DNA of 16,500 bases from Promethearchaeota archaeon (GCA_030612905.1 JAUWNA010000011.1:1-16500), one strand, 5' to 3'; positions 1 through 7,928 are shown, counted from the stretch's first letter. A program made the numbers and translations. The notes: generated by a model not told the origin, from the sequence alone.

Positions 1-1
1 A

Positions 2-742
2 TCCGAATTTCCTACAACTTTTATATCACAACATCCTAACAATTTAAAATTACTATTTAGAGACGATTATATCTCTATTGATTGTGCATTTGATAAAATT
101 AATACTGTTGATGCGTTTATAAATCGATTATATTACAAACATACCTCAGAGGATTATTATGTTATTTTAGCAATGGATGGAGAAACTTTTGGACACCATG
201 TAAAACATGCTATAAATAATTTTTTGATACCTCTTTTTAGTGTTCTCCCTCATCGTAACGATGTTAAGTTATGTAATGTTTCAGAAATCATAGACAAGTT
301 CCCTAAAATCAATATACAGAATCCACGGGCATCTTCTTGGTCAACTATGCCTTATGATTTAGCTCGTAATGTTCCTTTTCCTCTTTGGTTTGATCCTAAT
401 AATGAAATTCACATTGAACAACACCGATTTTTTATGTATGCTCTAACTTTAGTCCATTTATCGAGTAAATATCGAGATAGCATGGATGACGAAAAAAAAT
501 CAATTTTTGATAATGCGAGAAATTTATTAGATCGAGGGATCCATTCGTGTCAGCAATGGTGGGCCTCTAAAAGACCTTGGTATTCCCCAGATATGATTCT
601 ACGAGGATTAAACGAAGTATTAATGGCAAGTATCAATGCTAAGAGAAGTATTCCAGACAGTGTGCCAGATATTCAAGACGCTATGGAACTAATTATGGAA
701 GATATGTTAAAAGCTCAAAATAGAATTATTTTATCGTTATAA
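2..742 (+). CDS. GH57 glycoside hydrolase, C-terminal part (5' end outside window)
   Basis: The reading frame is open from base 2 and continues off the left edge, so the ATG at 173 is internal; about 246 C-terminal residues are visible. The segment DGETFGHH (bases 173-196) matches GH57 conserved region 4, whose Asp is the general acid/base in this family. The catalytic Glu nucleophile would lie outside the window. Before it, LLFRDDYIS fits the GH57 'LFRD' region. After it come SSWSTMPYDLA, PLWFDPNNEIH and a Trp-rich helical part (HSCQQWWAS, RPWYSPDMI), as in GH57 enzymes of the alpha-amylase/alpha-mannosidase-like type. No transmembrane segment is seen in the visible part, and whether it is secreted cannot be judged without the N terminus. 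Glucan-active enzymes are common in this family, but the exact substrate cannot be told. A GH13 enzyme and a mutase-like gene nearby fit a role in alpha-glucan metabolism. Family assignment is fairly secure; activity is inferred. Confidence 0.85.
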   Translation, partial: SEFPTTFISQHPNNLKLLFRDDYISIDCAFDKINTVDAFINRLYYKHTSEDYYVILAMDGETFGHHVKHAINNFLIPLFSVLPHRNDVKLCNVSEIIDKFPKINIQNPRASSWSTMPYDLARNVPFPLWFDPNNEIHIEQHRFFMYALTLVHLSSKYRDSMDDEKKSIFDNARNLLDRGIHSCQQWWASKRPWYSPDMILRGLNEVLMASINAKRSIPDSVPDIQDAMELIMEDMLKAQNRIILSL

Positions 743-744
743 AA

Positions 745-782
745 ATTAGTAATGAGATAAAACTCTTGATCTTGGTACTAAT
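745..782 (+). terminator. Inverted repeat just after the GH57 stop codon
   Basis: ATTAGTA (745-751) and TACTAAT (776-782) form a perfect 7-bp inverted repeat around a 24-base loop, starting 3 bases after the stop. A T5 run follows about 25 bases later. It could help end the GH57 transcript or could be a DNA-binding palindrome. The loop is long, so confidence is low. Confidence 0.3.
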
Positions 783-881
783 ATGTAATTAAGAGTATGT
801 CTATTTTTATTTAATAACTTAAAAATGATATATTAAAATGTTAGGGGGAACTAAATGGGTTTTTTGCGTGATTCGATTAAG

Positions 882-895
882 AAAATCTTTATAAA
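882..895 (+). promoter_or_regulatory. BRE/TATA promoter for the paired membrane-protein genes
   Basis: A purine-rich AAAATC element runs directly into TTTATAAA (888-895), which matches the archaeal BRE plus TATA layout. Initiation would be expected about 25 bases downstream, near 915-920, giving a leader of about 40 bases to the ATG at 957. Confidence 0.4.
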
Positions 896-956
896 TATTT
901 TTATATTTACTTAAAGAAGAGAATTCAAATAAATCATACAAGTTATTCATAAATAT

Positions 957-1418
957 ATGTCAACTATAATTTTTATCACTATTAATATTATTTTTAGTTA
1001 TTTAATCCTTTTAGGAGGTATCTTTTTAACTAAATTTTTTACAGACAAATTCGAGTGTCGTAAACCGTATAAAACTGCAGTATTAGTTAATGTAATCTGG
1101 TTTTTAATTATGTTCTTTGGTATAAGTATTTTAAGTGTCTTGATAACGGATTATTTAATTACTATTGGAGCAGATATTGATTTAATTACATATATTAACA
1201 TTATCAATTCTGTAATAATATTGCTCATAAATCTTTTAGTTATCGCACTGCTAATCAAGGTTTTTTACAAAAGTGGATTTAAAGACTCGATTTTTATAAC
1301 TTTAGCTGTAATTTCCATCCAGGTTTTCATTCGAATTATAGTAGCTAATGTATTAAGCATTATTTTTGGTTTGACAACAGGGGGAGTTAGTTCATTTTAT
1401 GTTTTTCAATTTATCTAA
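957..1418 (+). CDS. Small four-helix membrane protein, paralogue 1
   Basis: I do not recognise this 153-residue protein. It is almost entirely hydrophobic, with four predicted membrane helices at about residues 3-25, 40-66, 76-102 and 108-138. Short charged loops contain KFECRKPYK and YKSGFKD. No enzymatic motif is visible. It is a clear paralogue of the next gene: both have a basic/aromatic loop followed by A-x-L-V-N-x-x-W at the start of helix 2, and both have an aromatic pair (FY) after helix 3. The start is the only ATG, GTG or TTG after an in-frame stop at 930-932, and no Shine-Dalgarno sequence precedes it, although a BRE/TATA element lies about 65 bases upstream. It is probably cotranscribed with paralogue 2, which begins 54 bases after its stop. 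Function unknown. Confidence 0.7.
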   Translation: MSTIIFITINIIFSYLILLGGIFLTKFFTDKFECRKPYKTAVLVNVIWFLIMFFGISILSVLITDYLITIGADIDLITYINIINSVIILLINLLVIALLIKVFYKSGFKDSIFITLAVISIQVFIRIIVANVLSIIFGLTTGGVSSFYVFQFI

Positions 1419-1471
1419 CTACAAATAATTAAAATTAAACAAAAATTAAAAATCAATAAAGGTATGAGATT

Positions 1472-1924
1472 ATGGATCCTATTGTCATTCTTGTAGATGT
1501 CGTAATTTTAATAATAATATTAATTTTAAGAGCACTGTATACTAACTGGCTAGCGACAAAGCTAAAATGGGAAAGTTCTTTTAGAAGGGCGTTTCTAGTT
1601 AATTTAGTATGGATAATCTTATTAGTTGTTATAAGCTTGATAGTTATTTTCATTTCATCTCCTCTATTTATCGAATTAGGTTTGACTATGGATGAGATAG
1701 CTTTAATTTATCTAATGGTTGGTTTTTTAATTTTCATAATAAATGTACTAATTGGAATCTTTATTGTGCATTATTTTTATGAGAAAGAATATTGGGGTTC
1801 TTTAGTAGTAACTATTATTGTAGTAATAAGTGAAAGAGTAATAATGGTAGTTATAATTGTAAGCATCTATTTTTTCCTTGGAATGTGGTTTACTGAAGGT
1901 TTTTATCTATTTACTCCTTTCTAG
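1472..1924 (+). CDS. Small four-helix membrane protein, paralogue 2
   Basis: This 150-residue membrane protein is the tandem paralogue of the preceding gene. Helices fall at about residues 4-24, 39-64, 75-101 and 108-137. The shared signature is A-F-L-V-N-L-V-W at 40-47 (paralogue 1: A-V-L-V-N-V-I-W), then YFYEKEYWGS after helix 3 (paralogue 1: VFYKSGFKDS). Sequence identity is modest, so the duplication looks old. A weak Shine-Dalgarno-like GGTATGAG lies just before the ATG. No catalytic or known transport motif is seen, and the shared Asn and Trp may be structural. The stop is only 22 bases from the end of the oppositely oriented GH13 gene. Function unknown. Confidence 0.7.
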   Translation: MDPIVILVDVVILIIILILRALYTNWLATKLKWESSFRRAFLVNLVWIILLVVISLIVIFISSPLFIELGLTMDEIALIYLMVGFLIFIINVLIGIFIVHYFYEKEYWGSLVVTIIVVISERVIMVVIIVSIYFFLGMWFTEGFYLFTPF

Positions 1925-1946
1925 ATTATGATTTAAGTAAACACTC

Positions 1947-4900
1947 CTATAATAAACTTTGCAAACTTTCTAGTAGCTTATTAACTTGATATTTCGAGGT
2001 TTCCGCGATTTTTATAAGTTTTTGACAATCTTCTAATAGCGCTTCTATTTCATTAACCACATTTTCTTTTGATTGGTCTAGTTTACTTATTATAGCAATT
2101 AAATACATCCATCTTAGGAAAGTGTTAAACGATTCTGCGCTAAACCATAGAAGATTGTGATATCTATTAACATTAAGAAATTGTTGTAATTCCGGTTCGC
2201 TGAAAAATGATTGAAAGATTGAATATAAGTTTTTCTCGGTATATTTATTTGAAGCAGCCCAGTTTTGTAAAGTTATCATCAATTTAACGATAGAAATTCC
2301 ATCCTGCGCTTTTTCTTCTTCTTTTATGGATAACTCTTCGAGGATATTTTTAATAAATTTGGAGAGCCTCCATTCGTCAAACCAACTACGACTTTGCAGT
2401 TCATAATTCTTATCTGAAACTACCCTTCCTAATTGATGAATAAATAGCCAAGATAATAGTATCCCCCATTCAAATTCAGAATTAGGAAGTATTTTCTCAT
2501 AAATAGATGTTAATTCCTTGTTAAATTTTAAATCTTTTAGACTTTGTTCCAATCTTGATATAACTTTTAATTTATTAATAATTTCTTTTTTAACTCTTGT
2601 AACATCCTTTTTACTCGAAGAATAGTTTTTAATTTCTTCTAAAAATGAATTTAATTTATCGCTAATTACTTCTACAACTTGTTCTGTTTTTTGAGGGTTT
2701 AATATATCTTTAAAATTAGGTGTATTAACTATGGCTCTAAATTTTTCGTGTAATGGTTGATAGATTATCTCGTGCAGAGTTTCATTGATATTATAAACTC
2801 CTTTTCCCCCTAATAAATCGTGCAATTGAGCGTAGTGAAAAAATTCATTATCTTGGACTATTTGGAAATCCATAAATAAAAACATTTGATATGCTTGAAG
2901 TTCTAAATACAACCCTTGTTCGTATAGGTCTCTATTTCGTCTAATATATTCTAACCCCGTTATGTAATCTTTGAAGATGCAATATCCCTCTTTAGGTAAG
3001 GTTAAACCGTCTATTAAAGACTTTTGAACTACATTTTTATCTTCTGCTAACTTATCAGCAAACCCAACGGAATTTTTAATAAAACCTTTTGTTTCAGCGA
3101 ACTTATTGTGATAAAGAACCAAACCTCGTTCGTTATTAACTCTGTTTGAGTAAGCAAAAACATCTTCATTAACCACATTACCACTCCAAAAATCATATAA
3201 TAAAAAATTATTCGCGTTAGCAAATAAGTAGCGTTTCTTCATTATAGGAAAAATTATATCTTCGTGCCGTTGAAGCAAGTTCGAGTTAATCTTTTCATCC
3301 CAATAAGCACGTCTATATTCCATGCCGTATTTTTCACTGAATCCTTCTATTTGACCGTGTCCAAACATGGGTAAGCCGGGCATAGTTATGAGCATTAAGC
3401 AAACGCCGAAATATTTACCTCCATCTCCAAATTGTTTAATAGCAGTTTCTTCGTCTGGATTATTCATGAAATTAACAAATCGTTTAAGAATTTCAGGATC
3501 AAATTCTAAAGTGTTTTTTAACACTAATCGGTACATAGCGTTATCTTCGTCGCGAAGCATATTCATAAAGGCAGAATTATATACGCGATGCATTCCTAGA
3601 GTTCTCACAAAGAATCCTTCAAGCAGCCAGAATGCTTCTGCTAATAGTAAAGTGTCTGGATTTTCTTTATTGATCCTATCTACAACTTCACGCCAAAACT
3701 CCTTCGGCATTGCTTTATAGAAATCCTCTTTTGATATACCTTGTTCAGCTCTTGAAGGAATAGCACCTCCAGTCCCCGGTTCTGGAAACCACAAACGTTG
3801 AAAATGCTTCCTCGTAAGTGTCATAGCAGCATCAAAGCGAATAATTGGAAACATTCTGGAAACATGAAGTATGGTTTGTATGACTGCCTCCCTCACTTCA
3901 GGGTTCAAAAAGTTTAATTGAGCAGTATCGTTCCATGGAAAACTAGTTCCGTCATTTCCATGGTAAATATATTTCTCTTCTCTCGTTCTAAAGTCTACAT
4001 GTTTAAATGTAACCGCGGCATCAGTTCTAGTAAAATATTTGTCTTCTAAAAATATCCCTTTATTAGGATCGACAGATAAATTTTCTCCAGAATAACTATA
4101 AGAAGGAAATGGAGGATAGTTTAAAGAAATGTACCAATCAGGATGTTCTATTATCCATTTGGAAACGATGCCCGTATGGTTTGGAACCATATCACAAGCA
4201 AGACGAATACCCATTGTCATTGCTCTATCTCTTAAATTTTCATATGATTCGTAACCACCTAAGTCATGCGCGATTGCATAATCGTATGTTGAATAAGCGC
4301 TAGCTTCTGCCTCTGGATTGCCACACCAACGTTTAATCGTTTTAGATGCTTGACTTCTTTCCCATAGTCCAATAAGCCAAAGTCCAGTAAATCCCCATTC
4401 CTTTAATTGAGCTAATTCTTCATTTGGTATTTCATATAGCTTTGTTATAGATCTTTTATACTTTTTAGAAAGTTGGTCCATCCAAACATAAACATTCTTA
4501 GCGATCATCACCACTTTAGGCATCCATTCTTTATCGCTGGTGTAATTTTCAAGTTCCATTATGTCGTATTCATAAGCTTTTGACTTACCAGGGCCTAATC
4601 CTCTTAACATCTCTTCTTCTCTTATAATATCGATGGCAACCAAAATTCTAAACAAATATTTCCCTAATTTTTGGCCCCAATGTTCATGTATATATTCTAA
4701 TTGTTCCCGAATTGAATGTGGATATTTGAGTGTAGGCTCATTTAACATCTCAATTAAATTTTGATTATTTGGACCAAATTTAGATTTACTATTGAAAAAT
4801 TCCTTTGTTTCATTAATTATTTCCCTGTATACCGTCCTCTTTTCTAGCAAACCATCATCAAATAGTTCAATGTATGGTGAGAAAGAAGGGTTTATATTTC

Positions 4901-5357
4901 CAAGCCAAAGATTTAAAAATTCCTGGACAAATTGAATTTCATTTTCAACATCATCGATTTTTTCTTTCAAGAATTGATCGATATCAACTTTCTCTTGATG
5001 ATAGATACTTTCGGGAGGAAATTCTTCGATCAATGAGTAAATAGCACTATTAAGTTTAGTAGCCCCAATTCTTTTTTTCAAGTAATCAAAAAGTTCACGG
5101 TTTAAAGATGGATCCACTGTTTCTTCTTTGTACAAATCAAGCAAATACTTTTTAATTTCATATATTAATGCCATCCCGTTAAATTCCCCTATTCGGATTG
5201 CCATTTCGGGAAAGTTCACTAAATCTTTCTTTTGATTCAATTTCTGCACAAATAATCTAACTAAATGTATATCCCCATCAAATTCAATACTTCCATATTC
5301 AGAAAATTTGAAATCATCAAATCCATATCTATTTCTTGCATCTCTCGAAATTTTCAT
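1947..5357 (-). CDS. Large multidomain GH13 (alpha-amylase family) enzyme
   Basis: This 1136-residue protein has a GH13 barrel at about residues 315-720. Region I is DMVPNH (D389-H394). Region II is IIRFDA, with R507 and the nucleophile D509. Region III is LLLAEAF, with acid/base E574. Region IV is MNNPDEE, with the third catalytic Asp D635. Where nearly all GH13 enzymes have His before that Asp, this protein has Pro634. All three catalytic carboxylates are present, so activity on an alpha-glucan or alpha-glucoside is likely. The barrel is flanked by about 300 mostly helical N-terminal residues and about 400 C-terminal residues, neither of which I can assign to a domain. There is no signal peptide or membrane segment, so it is predicted cytoplasmic, perhaps acting on storage glucan. 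The ATG has a GTGA Shine-Dalgarno-like element seven bases upstream. It is transcribed alone, divergent from the mutase-like gene. Family secure; reaction (hydrolase, transferase or phosphorylase-like) not determinable. Confidence 0.9.
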   Translation of the reverse strand: MKISRDARNRYGFDDFKFSEYGSIEFDGDIHLVRLFVQKLNQKKDLVNFPEMAIRIGEFNGMALIYEIKKYLLDLYKEETVDPSLNRELFDYLKKRIGATKLNSAIYSLIEEFPPESIYHQEKVDIDQFLKEKIDDVENEIQFVQEFLNLWLGNINPSFSPYIELFDDGLLEKRTVYREIINETKEFFNSKSKFGPNNQNLIEMLNEPTLKYPHSIREQLEYIHEHWGQKLGKYLFRILVAIDIIREEEMLRGLGPGKSKAYEYDIMELENYTSDKEWMPKVVMIAKNVYVWMDQLSKKYKRSITKLYEIPNEELAQLKEWGFTGLWLIGLWERSQASKTIKRWCGNPEAEASAYSTYDYAIAHDLGGYESYENLRDRAMTMGIRLACDMVPNHTGIVSKWIIEHPDWYISLNYPPFPSYSYSGENLSVDPNKGIFLEDKYFTRTDAAVTFKHVDFRTREEKYIYHGNDGTSFPWNDTAQLNFLNPEVREAVIQTILHVSRMFPIIRFDAAMTLTRKHFQRLWFPEPGTGGAIPSRAEQGISKEDFYKAMPKEFWREVVDRINKENPDTLLLAEAFWLLEGFFVRTLGMHRVYNSAFMNMLRDEDNAMYRLVLKNTLEFDPEILKRFVNFMNNPDEETAIKQFGDGGKYFGVCLMLITMPGLPMFGHGQIEGFSEKYGMEYRRAYWDEKINSNLLQRHEDIIFPIMKKRYLFANANNFLLYDFWSGNVVNEDVFAYSNRVNNERGLVLYHNKFAETKGFIKNSVGFADKLAEDKNVVQKSLIDGLTLPKEGYCIFKDYITGLEYIRRNRDLYEQGLYLELQAYQMFLFMDFQIVQDNEFFHYAQLHDLLGGKGVYNINETLHEIIYQPLHEKFRAIVNTPNFKDILNPQKTEQVVEVISDKLNSFLEEIKNYSSSKKDVTRVKKEIINKLKVISRLEQSLKDLKFNKELTSIYEKILPNSEFEWGILLSWLFIHQLGRVVSDKNYELQSRSWFDEWRLSKFIKNILEELSIKEEEKAQDGISIVKLMITLQNWAASNKYTEKNLYSIFQSFFSEPELQQFLNVNRYHNLLWFSAESFNTFLRWMYLIAIISKLDQSKENVVNEIEALLEDCQKLIKIAETSKYQVNKLLESLQSLL

Positions 5358-5547
5358 AGGTATTTCACTTTTTTGCCTTAGAATATTTTTATTTTTTGTT
5401 AATAGTAATTATCTAATGAACATTTTAAAAGATTTCATTCCAAAAGAGAATGATAATCGCGTCTAGCTAATTCGAAATTACTAATTTTTTAATAATATTT
5501 AATAACATAAATCATTCCTAATTTTTAACAGTTAAAGTTATTAAATC

Positions 5548-5572
5548 AAAACTAGCTATATTAATTAGTTTT
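5548..5572 (+). promoter_or_regulatory. Palindrome enclosing a TATA-like element upstream of the mutase-like gene
   Basis: AAAACTA (5548-5554) and TAGTTTT (5566-5572) form a perfect 7-bp inverted repeat, with TATA-like CTATATTA (5556-5563) in the 11-base spacer. The ATG lies about 50 bases downstream. A dimeric regulator bound here would compete with TBP. The rest of the 254-base divergent gap is AT-rich, with no other feature I can support. Confidence 0.35.
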
Positions 5573-5611
5573 CTAATTATTTTTTACAATACGAAATTAT
5601 ACTGATGTTAA

Positions 5612-6997
5612 ATGTGCGCACGCGTCCAAAATATAGATGAACTGAACAAAAACGGACGAATTGTAGGAAGAGCAAATTATATATTCACTCCTGAAATAGC
5701 CAGCTCTATTGGATCTATTCATGGAAGTACATTTCAATTAGATGAAACAATCGTAATTGGACGCGATTACCATAACGACAGCCGCATGTTAAAAAGAGCA
5801 TATACTTCGGGTGTTATGAGTACGGGAGTAAATGTTTTAAATCTTTCCGACTGCACATTTCCTTTATTAGAGTTTACGATTAGAAGATTTGGAGCAAGTG
5901 GAGGAGCATATTTTTCAGGAGGGCACCTATATAGCGAAGATGTGGGTATTAGATTTGTAGACGCTGGAGGGATTGAGTTATCCCTTGTCGAAATAAAAAA
6001 AATCATTGATTCATACCGCAATTTCCCCACGCAAATTAGGCGGGCAGAACCGCGAAGGATAGGGCGTATAATTGCGATCCCTCAAACTCAAGATGTGTAT
6101 ATTAAATCATTAGAACAATTCGTTAATAAAAAACAAATAAAAGAAGAGCGTTTAAAAATAGTAGTTGATTGCTCATTTAGTCCAACTGGAAAAATAACTC
6201 CATTATTAATTAACGAGATAGGAGTTGAAGTAATTGCGCTAAACACTCATTACCGGGAAAGAACTGTAGTGCCCGTACCAAGTATAAACACCATAAAAAA
6301 TACTGCGGACATCGTAAAAGCCTCAAATAGTCATTTAGGTGTGTGTTTTGACGTTGACGGATCAAGGATATTACTAGTGGATGAAAATGGATTAGAAATT
6401 AGCTATGAAAATTTATTAATGTTATTTGTTGCATATGATGAGAGAATTCAGAAATCTAGAAATAGTACGGTTATTCTAACTCCCTCGATTTCTCCCGTCG
6501 TTAAAGGTTTTATAGAAGAAAGTGGACATCCAATTAAACTTGTAGAGAATAATCCCGGAGAGCTTTCAAGGCAAATTAGACAAGAGCGAGCTTGTCTTGC
6601 CGCCTCTGAGTCGCTGAAATTTTATTTTCCACATTATGCACCTTTTTCCGATGGTAATTACATTTTGCTTAAAATTCTTGAAATTATGGCAAACCAAAAA
6701 GATTTAATTAGTTCTCTTACAATTGGTTTTCCTAATGGGATAAAAGTTAATAAAACAATACCCGTATCAGCAGAAATCATAGAAACAATTCATAATAGGT
6801 TAATTGAATTCGCCGATGAACACGAATTAAAGTACCAAGATATTATAAATGAGTTAAAAATAATTGGTGAAGACGTGTACGTGAACATTAAAGTAGCTTT
6901 AAACAGAAATGCAATCCTGTTATCGGCAGAGTCAGAAGATAAGAGCAAATCAGTAAAAATGATAAACAATTTATCTAAAATAATTTCGAAATTATAA
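5612..6997 (+). CDS. Phosphohexomutase-fold protein lacking catalytic residues (predicted pseudoenzyme)
   Basis: This 461-residue protein aligns over its length with the phosphomannomutase/phosphoglucomutase/GlmM family (usually 440-460 residues). The fold markers are FTPEIASSIGS (25-35), VIGRDYHNDSRML (48-60), GASGGAYFSGGH (94-105), VGIRF (111-115) and GVCFDVDGSR (243-252). The catalytic elements are altered. The phosphoserine loop TASHNP reads SGGHLY, with Gly104 in place of the Ser. The metal loop DGDGDR reads DVDGSR, so the third Asp is Ser251. The sugar loop GExSGH reads ASESLK (331-336). The C-terminal phosphate loop RPSGTEP is missing (427-434). Ordinary mutase activity is therefore not expected. 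The frame is intact and well conserved outside these loops, which argues against a decaying pseudogene. The ATG directly follows an in-frame stop and has no Shine-Dalgarno. It is divergent from the GH13 gene. It may be a sugar-phosphate sensor or a partner of a true mutase; this is inference. Confidence 0.85.
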   Translation: MCARVQNIDELNKNGRIVGRANYIFTPEIASSIGSIHGSTFQLDETIVIGRDYHNDSRMLKRAYTSGVMSTGVNVLNLSDCTFPLLEFTIRRFGASGGAYFSGGHLYSEDVGIRFVDAGGIELSLVEIKKIIDSYRNFPTQIRRAEPRRIGRIIAIPQTQDVYIKSLEQFVNKKQIKEERLKIVVDCSFSPTGKITPLLINEIGVEVIALNTHYRERTVVPVPSINTIKNTADIVKASNSHLGVCFDVDGSRILLVDENGLEISYENLLMLFVAYDERIQKSRNSTVILTPSISPVVKGFIEESGHPIKLVENNPGELSRQIRQERACLAASESLKFYFPHYAPFSDGNYILLKILEIMANQKDLISSLTIGFPNGIKVNKTIPVSAEIIETIHNRLIEFADEHELKYQDIINELKIIGEDVYVNIKVALNRNAILLSAESEDKSKSVKMINNLSKIISKL

Positions 6998-7073
6998 TAA
7001 ATCAGAAGGAGAAAAAATAAACTATTTCAAAACTTAAATCCTTTCTAATTGAAATTTAGGAATTATATTTAAA

Positions 7074-7092
7074 ATAACATGTTGTTATATAC
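7074..7092 (+). promoter_or_regulatory. TATA box overlapped by a short inverted repeat (operator-like)
   Basis: ATAACA (7074-7079) and TGTTAT (7083-7088) form a 6-bp inverted repeat with a 3-base spacer. Its right arm overlaps TTATATAC (7085-7092), the best TATA candidate upstream of the GTG start at 7138. A protein bound to the repeat would block TBP. Repression of the downstream membrane gene is inferred from geometry only. Confidence 0.35.
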
Positions 7093-7137
7093 TTATTAAT
7101 AAAATTAAAATAATTAATTTAAGAGGAAGTTTTTATA

Positions 7138-7827
7138 GTGGCTGATTTTGAACTAATAAATGCTATAATAATTGTAGCAACACTTTTTGTGATTTATGGT
7201 GTTTTTTTATTTTTCGATCTATTCAAGAGGAACGAAAGATTTGGTTATCTAGCGTATATCGTGGCTCTAATACCAATTAATGTCTTATGGTTTCTTCAAT
7301 TTGATGTTCTTGGAGTATATTTGATTTTATTTATTCTTTGGATTTTCTGTTTATTACGAGATTTATACGGTGTAACAAAAGAGAAAAAGGAAATTAATGA
7401 CATTGTTTTATACTTGATTTTAGCAATTATAATACAATTGATTCTTACTGCGATTTTACCAGTATCTCTTCCTACAATGCAAACTAACACTACCCTATAT
7501 TGGTTTTTCTATTTACCAAATACTTACACAAGTGTTTTCGGAATTGAAGCTTGGGTAAACCCCACCATGCTGTTTGCTTTTAGGGTTTCAGCGTCTATTT
7601 TGATTGGTTTAGTAATTGTTCCATTATTCGTAGATCTAAAGGGTGAAGATGTGCCTTTGCCAGTTTTTATTATTATAATTGGTTTATTTATCCCACCTTT
7701 TCTCTATTTAAGCTACGTTTGGTTGCCGGGAGCAATGGCGATGTTGACATTTCTTATGAGTGTGCTATTATTTATTCTACTACTAATGATAACTAAGAGC
7801 GGCAAGGAAGGTCAGAAAAAGAAATAA
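7138..7827 (+). CDS. Seven-helix integral membrane protein, function unknown
   Basis: I do not recognise the family of this 229-residue protein. It has about seven membrane helices, near residues 7-27, 36-54, 57-75, 87-107, 142-165, 174-193 and 196-219. A polar, probably external loop between helices 4 and 5 contains TNTTLYWFF and LPNTYTS. The basic C terminus KSGKEGQKKK suggests a cytoplasmic end. There is no obvious catalytic, ATP-binding or transporter signature. The GTG start is chosen because GAGGAA lies about eight bases upstream and no better start follows. The gene has its own TATA-like promoter overlapped by a short palindrome, and a strong T-rich terminator region follows, so it is probably monocistronic. 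RadA lies downstream on the same strand, but the terminator argues against cotranscription. Confidence 0.75.
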   Translation: MADFELINAIIIVATLFVIYGVFLFFDLFKRNERFGYLAYIVALIPINVLWFLQFDVLGVYLILFILWIFCLLRDLYGVTKEKKEINDIVLYLILAIIIQLILTAILPVSLPTMQTNTTLYWFFYLPNTYTSVFGIEAWVNPTMLFAFRVSASILIGLVIVPLFVDLKGEDVPLPVFIIIIGLFIPPFLYLSYVWLPGAMAMLTFLMSVLLFILLLMITKSGKEGQKKK

Positions 7828-7830
7828 CTT

Positions 7831-7860
7831 TATATTTTTTATTTTTTTGTTATTATTTTT
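7831..7860 (+). terminator. T-tract terminator after the seven-helix membrane protein
   Basis: Three T runs, of 6, 7 and 5 bases (7835-7840, 7842-7848, 7856-7860), begin within ten bases of the stop codon. This is the typical form of an archaeal oligo-U intrinsic terminator. Confidence 0.6.
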
Positions 7861-7928
7861 ATATGTATTAAACAATAAATTATTGAGATTACAATTTAAA
7901 TTAAACTAATTTTGTGTTTGGTAAAATC

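Noticed and set aside
855..914. 19-codon ORF (MGFLRDSIKK...) after a GGGGGA ribosome-site-like sequence
   Set aside because: It overlaps the best BRE/TATA element for the next gene and has no recognisable similarity, so it is more likely promoter sequence.
4109..4303. 64-codon open frame on the plus strand inside the GH13 gene
   Set aside because: It is antisense to the GH13 catalytic barrel, with no protein-like features. The minus-strand gene has all the conserved motifs.
7914..7928. Upstream GTG start for RadA
   Set aside because: It adds only five residues, has no Shine-Dalgarno, and MAKKK from the ATG at 7929 is a more usual RadA start.
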